Below are positions 38,256 to 45,857 of a stretch of 64,000 nucleotides of DNA, piece after piece (the stretch's first letter is position 1; every line of letters starts with the position of its first letter). The DNA lies in the NCBI RefSeq assembly GCF_017515565.1, contig NZ_JAFWFN010000066.1, forward strand, positions 1 through 64,000, in the 5' to 3' direction. Source of the stretch: Halomonas sp. Its GTDB lineage: Bacteria; Pseudomonadota; Gammaproteobacteria; Pseudomonadales; Halomonadaceae. Both the position numbers and the translations under genes were made by a program. The notes under the pieces were generated by a model that saw nothing but the letters and a program-made list of their open reading frames with translations, was not told the origin of the DNA and ran no database searches.

Positions 38256-39041
38256 GTGCTGAAAAGGCCTTTTTTTGCCCTGGGTGGGTGCTTGCTTGCC
38301 GGCGTATTGGTCAGTGCTTCGCTGCTGGCAAGCGATGAAACAGTGGGGCAGGCCTCCCAGAGTGTTGAGGCCCAGCAAGCCCAGTCGGCTATCCAGCAGC
38401 AAATCGATGCCGCCGATGAAGAGACCCGCGCGGCCCTGGAAGAGCTTCGCCGTCTAGAGCGTGAAACCCGCCAAATGGATGCTGCGAACGCAGCCCTTAG
38501 TGGTCGTTTGGCCAGTGAAGCTGAGCGCCAGCAGCGCTTGAGTAGGGCACTGGATACGCTGAGCGACACTCAAGCGGCGCTGTCGATAATTGAACAAGAT
38601 ATGACCCAGCAGTTAATCCGTTGGATTGAAACGGACATGCCTTTTTTGCGCGACGAGCGGCTAGCAAGGGTGCAAACAGCGCAGGCTGATTCCGGCGCAG
38701 AAAGCGTTGAGCGAATTACCGACCTGCTCGAAGCATGGCGAGTAGAGCTTGAGTACGGGCGCACTATTGATACGTGGCGGGGTCGGCTAGAGCTTGCGGA
38801 TATGCCTCCCCGTGAAGTGGAGTACTTGCGCGTTGGTCGAGTCGGCTTTTACTACCTTACACCGGATGGCCGCGAAGGCGGTGTGTGGGACGTTGATAGT
38901 GGTGCATGGCAAGCGCTAAATGAAAGCGCCCGACGGGAAGTGCGCAATGGATTACGAATTGCTGATGATCAGCGCACCCCCGATCTACTGCGTTTACCGC
39001 TTTCCATTACCGCCGATGAGCAACAGGGAGGTCAGCAATGA
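38256..39041 (+). CDS. DUF3450 family protein of the TonB2-type system
   Basis: 261 aa from a GTG with GGAG 7 nt upstream. A signal peptide (LKRPFFALGGCLLAGVLVSASLLA) leads into a long coiled coil (about residues 30-110, rich in Gln, Ala, Glu, Arg) and a C-terminal part with EVEYLRVGRVGFYYLTPDGREGGVWD typical of DUF3450. Such proteins are encoded at the head of TtpC-ExbB2-ExbD2-TonB2 operons; they are periplasmic and of unknown mechanism. It overlaps the next gene by 4 bp. Confidence 0.85.
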   Translation: MLKRPFFALGGCLLAGVLVSASLLASDETVGQASQSVEAQQAQSAIQQQIDAADEETRAALEELRRLERETRQMDAANAALSGRLASEAERQQRLSRALDTLSDTQAALSIIEQDMTQQLIRWIETDMPFLRDERLARVQTAQADSGAESVERITDLLEAWRVELEYGRTIDTWRGRLELADMPPREVEYLRVGRVGFYYLTPDGREGGVWDVDSGAWQALNESARREVRNGLRIADDQRTPDLLRLPLSITADEQQGGQQ

Positions 39042-40420
39042 GTGGGTTACCTCAACCTTCGTTGAAGACGTTTGCCATACTGCTGACGTTATTGCTCAGC
39101 TTGTTTGCTGGCACCGCGTTGGCCCAGCAAAGCACCAACCCTGAGTCGTCGACCATAAGCTCACTGCAAGAAGCGCGCCAAGCGGCGGAAGCTCGCGACC
39201 AAGAGCGGCTGCGATCGTTTCTTGACGACCAGCAAGCACTTGAGGCGGCATTGGAAGAAGCGCGCTCGGCGCATCAGGTTGCTGAAGAGCAGCGTGATGC
39301 ATTGCAAGCCCAGCAAAGCGAGCAGGCGCAGCAGGCAAGCGATCTTTCTGAGCGTCAAGCGGAGCAGGGTGAGGCGCTCACCACGCTGTTAGCCCGCTTA
39401 AGCCAGCATAGCAGTGAGGTGCGCAATGCGTTGGGCGATGAAAGCTGGCTTACCCTTGGCGATGCCGCGCTGCCGCCGCGTTTAAATGAGGTAGACGTGC
39501 TTGAACGTCAGCACCTTGAGGCGGTAGTGGATAGCCTGGCAACACTCACCGCACAAACAGGCCGCGCGGAAAGGCTCTCACTTCCTGTGGCAGATACGAG
39601 TGGTGTCATTGAGAACCGGGACGTGGTGCGTTTGGGCGACTTTGCTGCTTTTACCGAGACGGCGCTGCTGCGAAAAGGGGGAAGCGACAATGAGCTTGCT
39701 GAAATTCCCCGTACTCCTCGTGAAATGAGCGCTGTGTTGGCGGCTTACCACCAAGGCGAAAGCCGTGAATTTGCTATCGACCCAACGCAAGGGGCTGTGC
39801 TGCGCGCCCTTGCTCAGCAGCCTAGCCTTATGGAGCGTTTCCAGCAGGGTGGCTATGTGGGTTACGTCGTCGTTGTGCTGGGGGTGTTTGGTTTGTTGGT
39901 GGCGCTGACCCAGTATAGCTATCTGCTGGTCGCGAGTGCTCGGGTTGCTCGGCAGCGTAAATCGTTAAGCCAGCTAAGTGGGGATAATCCGCTGGGTCGC
40001 GTGCTGCAGCGCTTTCAAGATATGGATAAGCACCAAACGCCAGAAGCGTTGGAAGCGCGGCTGGATGAAGCGGTGCTGGCAGAACTTCCGCGTATTGAGC
40101 GGGGTCAGCCAATCGTCAAGCTGCTGGCAGCGATTGCGCCCCTGTTAGGGCTACTGGGCACCGTGACCGGCATGATCGTCACTTTTCAAGCCATTACCGT
40201 TTTTGGCACCGGCGACCCACAGCTCATGGCGGGCGGTATCAGTCAGGCGTTGGTAACCACCGTATTAGGGTTAGTAACCGCCGTGCCGCTGCTGTTTGCG
40301 CAAACGGCGCTGGCTAGCCGCAGCCGTTATCTAACGCAAGTGATTGAAGGCGAAGCGAGCGCAACGCTGGCAGATCACCTTGAAGCCCAGGCAGCGCCTC
40401 ATGCCCCGGTGGTGAGCTAA
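39038..40420 (+). CDS. TtpC-type MotA/TolQ/ExbB proton-channel protein with long periplasmic extension
   Basis: 460 aa. A signal peptide (to ALA-QQS), a Gln/Glu/Ala-rich coiled coil (about 30-120) and a periplasmic domain precede three membrane helices (about 275-295, 365-390, 405-430) with the MotA/TolQ/ExbB signature PIVKLLAAIAPLLGLLGTVTGMIVTFQAI and ITQALVTTVLGL-like ISQALVTTVLGLVTAVP. This domain order is that of TtpC, the extra subunit of Vibrio TonB2 systems. ATGA overlap with the DUF3450 gene and an AGGGAGGT ribosome site. Confidence 0.88.
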   Translation: MSGLPQPSLKTFAILLTLLLSLFAGTALAQQSTNPESSTISSLQEARQAAEARDQERLRSFLDDQQALEAALEEARSAHQVAEEQRDALQAQQSEQAQQASDLSERQAEQGEALTTLLARLSQHSSEVRNALGDESWLTLGDAALPPRLNEVDVLERQHLEAVVDSLATLTAQTGRAERLSLPVADTSGVIENRDVVRLGDFAAFTETALLRKGGSDNELAEIPRTPREMSAVLAAYHQGESREFAIDPTQGAVLRALAQQPSLMERFQQGGYVGYVVVVLGVFGLLVALTQYSYLLVASARVARQRKSLSQLSGDNPLGRVLQRFQDMDKHQTPEALEARLDEAVLAELPRIERGQPIVKLLAAIAPLLGLLGTVTGMIVTFQAITVFGTGDPQLMAGGISQALVTTVLGLVTAVPLLFAQTALASRSRYLTQVIEGEASATLADHLEAQAAPHAPVVS

Positions 40421-40421
40421 G

Positions 40422-40964
40422 ATGTTTACGCTACCCCTTTGGCTTGAGCCGGTAGAGCGGCTAGTCGATGCCGGTGGCGCGGTGTTGGTTGTGCTCGCCT
40501 TCGTAGCTGTGCTGGTGTTTGGTATGGCGATAGAGCGCTGGTGGTATTACCGCATCACTTGGCGTGTCGCGCGCCGCAGGCTAATTCGCCGCTGGGCAGA
40601 ACGTAGTGATCATCGTAGCTGGAGCGCCCGCACGCTGCGCCACGTATGGGCAACTGCTTTGGTTGCCAAATTACGCCGCCCGCTGCCCTGGTTAAAGTTG
40701 TTAGTAGCGCTTTGCCCGCTTTTGGGGCTGCTGGGTACGGTCACTGGCATGATTGCAGTGTTTGATAGCCTTTCGCTGAGTGATACCCACCAGGCTCGCG
40801 CCATGGCAGACGGCGTGGCGCGTGCCACGCTGCCCACCTTGACGGGTATGGCGATTGCGGTGGTGGGGCTGCTGTTTATTAGCCGTTTAGAGCACGTGAT
40901 TCGTCGTGAAGATCAGCGCCTGCACGACCGCTTGGCGCGTGCCGTGGAGGAGAGTGATGCGTAG
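40422..40964 (+). CDS. exbB: ExbB-type proton channel subunit
   Basis: 180 aa, short ExbB of the TonB2 kind. It has a first membrane helix (AVLVVLAFVAVLVFGMAI) and the conserved pair LLVALCPLLGLLGTVTGMIAVFD and GVARATLPTLTGMAIAVVGLLF. With ExbD it uses the proton gradient to drive TonB. It starts one base after the ttpC-like stop and overlaps exbD by 8 bp. Confidence 0.9.
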   Translation: MFTLPLWLEPVERLVDAGGAVLVVLAFVAVLVFGMAIERWWYYRITWRVARRRLIRRWAERSDHRSWSARTLRHVWATALVAKLRRPLPWLKLLVALCPLLGLLGTVTGMIAVFDSLSLSDTHQARAMADGVARATLPTLTGMAIAVVGLLFISRLEHVIRREDQRLHDRLARAVEESDA

Positions 40965-41364
40965 ACGCCGTTCTGTAGATGCCACGGCCGATAGCAATGA
41001 GGTCAACTTAACGCCGATGCTGGATGTGGTGTTCATCATGTTGATCTTTTTTATTGTGACAACGAGCTTTATTAAAGAGAGCGGTATCGACATTAATCGC
41101 CCTGAATCTAGCGCGGCAAGCCCTCGGCCGGACGCGCAGGTGCTGGTGGCGGTAACGCCAGAAGGCGCGGTGTGGGTGGATGGGAAGCCGGTCGATATCC
41201 ACCGGATTGGCCAAGAAGTGGCTGCCATGTTGACGGAAGATGGGTCGGTGGTTATTCAGGCCGACCGTGAGTCCACGACCGGGTTGCTAATTGAAGTGAT
41301 GGACCGTTTAAAACAGGCCGGTGTTGACCAAGTGGCCGTAGCCGCGAGCCGGAGCGCCCCATGA
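40957..41364 (+). CDS. exbD: ExbD-type energy transducer subunit
   Basis: 135 aa starting MRRRRSVDATADSNEVNLTPMLDVVF, with GGAGGAG upstream; a longer in-frame start is rejected because it lies well inside exbB. It has a single membrane helix with the proton-carrying Asp in LTPMLDVVFIMLIFFIVTTSF, followed by a periplasmic domain ending in DRLKQAGVDQVAVAA. It overlaps tonB by 4 bp. Confidence 0.92.
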   Translation: MRRRRSVDATADSNEVNLTPMLDVVFIMLIFFIVTTSFIKESGIDINRPESSAASPRPDAQVLVAVTPEGAVWVDGKPVDIHRIGQEVAAMLTEDGSVVIQADRESTTGLLIEVMDRLKQAGVDQVAVAASRSAP

Positions 41365-42125
41365 TTCGTCATGCGCTTTCGTTGTCCGGCGGCGTGGCAT
41401 TGGCTGTTGGGCTGTTTTGGCTATTGGCATTATTGGTAACGCCGCCAGAGCGTGCGCTTGAAACGCCGGAAATGACGTTAGCCATGAATATGGTGGAAGC
41501 GCCGGAGGTCGCCCCAGAACAAGAGACACCGCCGCCACCGCCTGCAGATTCAGCGTCTGCTGCCGCGCCGCCTCCTATGGCGATGCCCGAGCCTCCCCCG
41601 ATGGCGGAAAGCGCTATCTCGATGCCGGAGATTGAACTGCCCGAGGAGCCTGTGGAGCCGCTAGAGCTCGATAGCGAATTGCCTGAGCTTACTGAAGTTA
41701 CTCCAGCGCCTACGCCTACGCCGCCAACACCAGCACCGCAGTCAGAGCCTGCGCCACAAGCACAGCCTGAGCCGTCGCCTGCACTCCCGTCGCCCACCCC
41801 CTCCACGGCGCAGCGCGAAGCGGCGCCCCAGGCAGAGCCAGCGCCCTCTAATGAGCCGGTTAGCGTGGGTCAGGTGGCGCCTACAAGCCGCGTTAATCCT
41901 ACGTATCCTCCCCGCGCGCAGCGTCGGGGGATGGAGGGGTTTGTCGAGGTGGCGTTTGTTATTCGTCGCGATGGCAGCGTCGATAACAGCACAATCCAAG
42001 TTACCAATGCGCAACCTCGGCGCGTGTTTGAAGACGCCGCGCGTGAGGCGATTGCTCGCTGGCAGTTCGAGCCAAGCCAGCAGCTGCGGCGTGCCACGCA
42101 GCGTATTGAATTTCAGCTGAGGTAG
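41361..42125 (+). CDS. tonB: TonB energy transducer
   Basis: 254 aa. An N-terminal membrane anchor (about 8-30) is followed by a Pro/Glu-rich rigid spacer (about 45-160) and a C-terminal TonB domain: NPTYPPRAQRRGMEGFVEVAFVIRRDGSVDNSTIQV, then EAIARWQFEP. It links ExbBD energy to outer-membrane receptors for iron chelates or vitamin B12. No TonB-dependent receptor is encoded nearby, so the cargo is unknown. Confidence 0.93.
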   Translation: MIRHALSLSGGVALAVGLFWLLALLVTPPERALETPEMTLAMNMVEAPEVAPEQETPPPPPADSASAAAPPPMAMPEPPPMAESAISMPEIELPEEPVEPLELDSELPELTEVTPAPTPTPPTPAPQSEPAPQAQPEPSPALPSPTPSTAQREAAPQAEPAPSNEPVSVGQVAPTSRVNPTYPPRAQRRGMEGFVEVAFVIRRDGSVDNSTIQVTNAQPRRVFEDAAREAIARWQFEPSQQLRRATQRIEFQLR

Positions 42126-42129
42126 TTAT

Positions 42130-43224
42130 ATGCAGCGTTTGGCTGGAGTAATACTGTTTAGTCTCTGGGCTTCTTTTGTTCACGCAAGTGAGCCGTTGCC
42201 GGGAGACATTATTCAAGACCTTAATGTCCTGCAGCAGCAGCAGCTTGCTGACGCTAGTGAGAGTGGAGATGGCTCTCAGGAGGCATTAGAACGCCTTATC
42301 ACTCGGGCCACTGGGCAGGCTGCACGATTGCAAAGTGGTAATCGCTCTGATCAGTGGGCGAGTGCACTCTACTCTCAGCTTGCTGCTGGCGCTATGGCTC
42401 GCCAGGGACGGCAAGAGGAGGCCGCACAGCAGTTGGCTAATGCACGTGAGCGTAGTGGTGTGCCCGTAAGCCAGCGGGCTAGGTGGTTACGCGAAGAGGC
42501 TGGGCTTCGGCGGGCTGCTGGGCAGCGTGAAGAGGCCATTGTGCTATATGAGCAGTGGTTGGATAGCCATGTGGATGAACAGGTGAGCTGGCAGTTGGTG
42601 TATCTATTAGCCCAAGAGGAGCGCTGGGAGCGCGCAGCCGAGCACTTGGCACCCCTGCTTGAACAGCGCGATAGCTTAAATGAAGCGCGGCAGTCATTGG
42701 TGCTTGCCGTGCTGCGCAATGCCGGGCAAAACGACGCAGCGCTAGCGTGGCTGCTGCAGGGTCTTGATAGCCAAAGTGCCCCTGAGGCGTGGCGACAGGC
42801 GGCTGGGCTTGCGCAGCAGGCAGGCCAACCAGGGGTTGCTGCTGGCGTATGGGAGATGGCGTGGCAGCTAGGCAAGTTCACCCAACCAGAAGAGCGACTG
42901 CTGTTAATCCAGCTCCATTTGGCGGGGGGCACGCCTGCGCGGGCGGCGGAACATCTTACTGAAGCGTTGCAGAATGAAATGCTGCCTCAGGATGAGCAAA
43001 CACTGAGGCTGCTGGCCACCGCGTGGTATCAGGCGAAGCATGTTCAAAACGCCCTAGCGGCATGGGAAAACTTAGCGGAATACACTCAACAAGCGCGAAA
43101 CTGGCGACAGGTTGGTCAACTGGCTTACAGCTGGGGCGACGAAGCGCTGGCTAAACATGCCTTTACGCAGGCGTTGGCACTTGGTGATGCAGAGGTGGAG
43201 TCCTGGCTGGTCACTCTTAGATAG
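42130..43224 (+). CDS. TPR-repeat protein of the TonB2-type operon
   Basis: 364 aa with a signal peptide (QRLAGVILFSLWASFVHA) and successive Ala/Trp/Leu-rich helical pairs typical of tetratricopeptide repeats (for example EEAIVLYEQWLDSHVDEQVSWQLVYLLAQEERWERAAEHLAPLLEQ). It is the last gene of the operon, 4 bp after tonB. A periplasmic TPR protein ends TonB2 operons in Vibrio and relatives, where it is needed for TonB2 function; the same role is inferred here. Confidence 0.8.
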   Translation: MQRLAGVILFSLWASFVHASEPLPGDIIQDLNVLQQQQLADASESGDGSQEALERLITRATGQAARLQSGNRSDQWASALYSQLAAGAMARQGRQEEAAQQLANARERSGVPVSQRARWLREEAGLRRAAGQREEAIVLYEQWLDSHVDEQVSWQLVYLLAQEERWERAAEHLAPLLEQRDSLNEARQSLVLAVLRNAGQNDAALAWLLQGLDSQSAPEAWRQAAGLAQQAGQPGVAAGVWEMAWQLGKFTQPEERLLLIQLHLAGGTPARAAEHLTEALQNEMLPQDEQTLRLLATAWYQAKHVQNALAAWENLAEYTQQARNWRQVGQLAYSWGDEALAKHAFTQALALGDAEVESWLVTLR

Positions 43225-43269
43225 CCTTAAATAGCCTGGAAAGCGTTAACGACCACCTGTCTCTCTTTG

Positions 43270-43337
43270 GAAGGGCAGGTGGCTTTAGAAGGATAGGTGG
43301 CTTTAGAAGGATAGGTGGCTTTAAAAGGACAGTTGGC
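43270..43337. repeat. Tandem repeat, 18-bp unit, about 3.8 copies
   Basis: Units GAAGGGCAGGTGGCTTTA (43270), GAAGGATAGGTGGCTTTA (43288 and again at 43306) and a partial AAAGGACAGTTGGC (43324). It lies between the TPR gene and xthA, which converge. CCACCTG at 43253-43259 can pair with the CAGGTGG of the first unit. Confidence 0.92.
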
Positions 43338-43350
43338 GATCAAATGTTTG

Positions 43351-44184
43351 TCAGTCTTGATGCGCAAGCGTTAATGAAAAATCGCTCCAGATCGGTGCGT
43401 GGTCAGAAGGGCGCTCCATGCCGCGCAGCTGATAATCGATACCGGCGCTGGTGACGCACTCCGCAAGCGGTTGTGTCACCAAAATATAGTCAATTCGCAG
43501 GCCGCGTTTTGGCTCGCGATCAAAGCCTTTTGAGCGGTAGTCAAACCAGCTAAACCAGGCATCATCCTCTGGGTAGCAAAGCCGGTAGCTATCGCTTAAC
43601 CCCCAGGCTTTAATGCCCTCCAGCCATTCGCGCTCTATGGGCTGAAAGCTGGCTTTGCCTTCACGCAACCAGCGTTTGCGACTGGCTTCGCCAATGCCTA
43701 TGTCTTGATCTTCAGGGGAAATGTTAAAATCACCCATGATGGCAAGGCGCTCGTCAGGGCGGTATTGCTTGTTAAGCAATCGGGCCAACTGCTGATAAAA
43801 GCGCTCTTTATGGGGGAACTTGGTAGGGTGAGCAACATTTTCGCCCTGGGGGAAATAGCCGTTCCATACGATCACCGGCTGGCCATCGTCGGCAAGCAGC
43901 TGTACGCCAATCATGCGCCGCTGGGCATCCTCTTCGTCATCGGGAAAGCCATAAAAAACCGCTTCGGGCTTTTGGCGGCACAGTAAGGCAACCCCGTAAT
44001 GGCCTTTCTGCCCGTAATAGAACACGTGATACCCCATGGCTTCTACGTCGGCCAGAGGGAACTCTCTGTCCTGCACTTTGGTTTCCTGCAGGCCAATAAC
44101 ATCAGGCTGCTGAGTATCAATCAGCGCTTGAAGCTGATGCAAGCGCGCCCGGATACCATTGATGTTGAACGAGACCAAACGCAT
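43351..44184 (-). CDS. xthA: Exodeoxyribonuclease III
   Basis: AP endonuclease and 3'-5' exonuclease of base-excision repair. It has 277 aa. Opening MRLVSFNINGIRARL (metal-site Asn), LQETKVQD (metal Glu), the MGDFNISPEDQDIG site and the catalytic RIDYILVT and SDHAPIW ends are all present. The start overlaps the stop of the small basic gene upstream (TAATG), so the two are coupled. Confidence 0.95.
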   Translation of the reverse strand: MRLVSFNINGIRARLHQLQALIDTQQPDVIGLQETKVQDREFPLADVEAMGYHVFYYGQKGHYGVALLCRQKPEAVFYGFPDDEEDAQRRMIGVQLLADDGQPVIVWNGYFPQGENVAHPTKFPHKERFYQQLARLLNKQYRPDERLAIMGDFNISPEDQDIGIGEASRKRWLREGKASFQPIEREWLEGIKAWGLSDSYRLCYPEDDAWFSWFDYRSKGFDREPKRGLRIDYILVTQPLAECVTSAGIDYQLRGMERPSDHAPIWSDFSLTLAHQD

Positions 44185-44432
44185 TAAGAGTTCTCTCCGG
44201 AAGGGTTTTCCGCCTCTTTGTCCGGGTGAATCGAAATGGTCTGTCCCTCTTGCTGGCGGGCCAGTTTACGAACCGCCTGAAGCTTACGCTGCTGCTGTTT
44301 TTTTGCTACAAAACGGCGTGAGGAGGTAACTTGGTCTGGGTTCTCGTGGCGCCATTTTTTATAATCTTTACGACGCCCAGTACGGATAGTGACTTTATCC
44401 GCTAACGAACGGGTTTTTTTCTTACGCGTCAT
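44184..44432 (-). CDS. Small highly basic protein, unrecognised
   Basis: 82 aa, about a third Lys/Arg in the first 60 residues (MTRKKKTRSLADKVTIRTGRR, then KKQQQRKLQAVRKLARQQ), with an acidic tail. AAGGAG stands 6 nt before the ATG, and the stop overlaps the xthA start, so it looks real and co-transcribed with xthA. Composition suggests nucleic-acid or ribosome binding. No family was recognised; a weak thought of YihI (Der GTPase activator) is not supported by the sequence. Confidence 0.65.
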   Translation of the reverse strand: MTRKKKTRSLADKVTIRTGRRKDYKKWRHENPDQVTSSRRFVAKKQQQRKLQAVRKLARQQEGQTISIHPDKEAENPSGENS

Positions 44433-44577
44433 GTCGCGCTCCTTGGGTTAATTTATGCGACATTCTAACAGGCTAGCGCACTCCTTCGACAGCAGAGCGC
44501 GCTCTTATCGCCAACCCCTGGTACAATGCGCACTTCGTGATGCCTAACATCCACAGCAATGGACAGATACACAGCCT

Positions 44578-45852
44578 ATGAGCGAGTCGGAACAGACCAC
44601 AGCATCGGCCCAGAACCGCAAGCCTAAACGTCGCCGTCGGAAACCGCGTCGTCGTCAGTCGAACTGGGATCTTCGTCAGTTTCAGGTGCCCGCCGTGGCC
44701 GGCAAGTGGCGCTTTCATGACTTTGATCTGCCGCTGCCGTTAATGCGCGCTATTCATGCTCAAGGGTTTGAATACTGCACGCCCATTCAAGCGGAAGCCC
44801 TTCGTCAAACGCTGCTAGGCGGCGATATTGTTGGCAAGGCGCAAACCGGAACGGGTAAGACTGCTGCGTTTTTAATTTCAGTAATGGCCTACTTTTTGGA
44901 AGAGCCAACCCCGGACGGGCAGAAGTCAGGTGCGCCCCGCGCGCTGATTATTGCGCCTACCCGTGAGCTGGCACTGCAGATCGAAAAAGATGCCAAAGCC
45001 CTAGCTCGGTTTACCCAGCTAAATGTCGCCAGCGTTGTGGGCGGTATGGATTACCAAAAGCAGCGTGAAAGCCTGGGCAGTAAGATTGATATTTTGGTCG
45101 CCACGCCTGGCCGCCTGCTGGACTTCCATCAGAAACGCGATATCGACCTTTCAGAAGTGGAAGTGTTGGTGTTGGATGAAGCGGATCGCATGCTTTCCAT
45201 GGGCTTTATTCCCGATGTGAAGCGGATTATTCGCTATACGCCTAAGAAAGAGGAGCGCCAAACCTTCCTCTTCTCGGCGACCTTCACCGACGATATTCTC
45301 AGCCTGGCTAGTCAGTGGACGCTCGATCCTGCCCACGTAGAAATTGAAGTGACCGTTGAGAACCAAGCGGATATCGACCAGCGCGTCTACCTGGTGTCTG
45401 ACGATGACAAAGAGCGCCTGCTGGTGAATTTGCTTGAGCAAGAGAGCTTCGAGCGGGTCATGGTGTTTGGTAACCGCCGTGATCTCGTGCGTAAGCTGGA
45501 TAGTCTGCTCAAGAAAGCGGGCGTTAGCGTTGCCATGCTGTCGGGGGATGTGCCACAAAATCAGCGAATCAAAACCCTTGAAAGCTTCCGCGAGGGGGAG
45601 ATTCAAGTGCTGGTGGCCACTGACGTAGCCGGACGCGGAATTCATATTGAAGACGTCAGCCACGTGATCAACTACACCTTGCCGGAAGACCCGGAAGACT
45701 ACGTTCATCGTATTGGCCGTACTGGCCGTGCCGGGGCAAAAGGCGTTTCGATTAGCTTTGTAGGTGAAGAGGATGCGTTCTCCTTGCCTGAGATCGAACG
45801 CTATATCAATGGCAAGCTTCCCTGCGAGCACCCGCCGGAAGGCATGCTGTAA
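44578..45852 (+). CDS. rhlB: DEAD-box RNA helicase RhlB
   Basis: 424 aa. A basic N-terminus ([14 protein letters not shown]) precedes the helicase core: Q motif [12 protein letters not shown], Walker [31 protein letters not shown] ([10 protein letters not shown]), SAT, and [25 protein letters not shown]. This is the degradosome-type RhlB of Pseudomonas and relatives; in E. coli RhlB binds RNase E, which is also encoded in this window. The basic extension is N-terminal here. Confidence 0.88.
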   Translation: MSESEQTTASAQNRKPKRRRRKPRRRQSNWDLRQFQVPAVAGKWRFHDFDLPLPLMRAIHAQGFEYCTPIQAEALRQTLLGGDIVGKAQTGTGKTAAFLISVMAYFLEEPTPDGQKSGAPRALIIAPTRELALQIEKDAKALARFTQLNVASVVGGMDYQKQRESLGSKIDILVATPGRLLDFHQKRDIDLSEVEVLVLDEADRMLSMGFIPDVKRIIRYTPKKEERQTFLFSATFTDDILSLASQWTLDPAHVEIEVTVENQADIDQRVYLVSDDDKERLLVNLLEQESFERVMVFGNRRDLVRKLDSLLKKAGVSVAMLSGDVPQNQRIKTLESFREGEIQVLVATDVAGRGIHIEDVSHVINYTLPEDPEDYVHRIGRTGRAGAKGVSISFVGEEDAFSLPEIERYINGKLPCEHPPEGML

Positions 45853-45857
45853 CACGC

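Noticed and set aside
38256-43224. Reading the TonB operon as a TolQRA-Pal system
   Set aside because: The C-terminal protein has TonB motifs, the ExbB is short, and DUF3450 and TtpC-like genes mark the TonB2 type; no tolB or pal is present.
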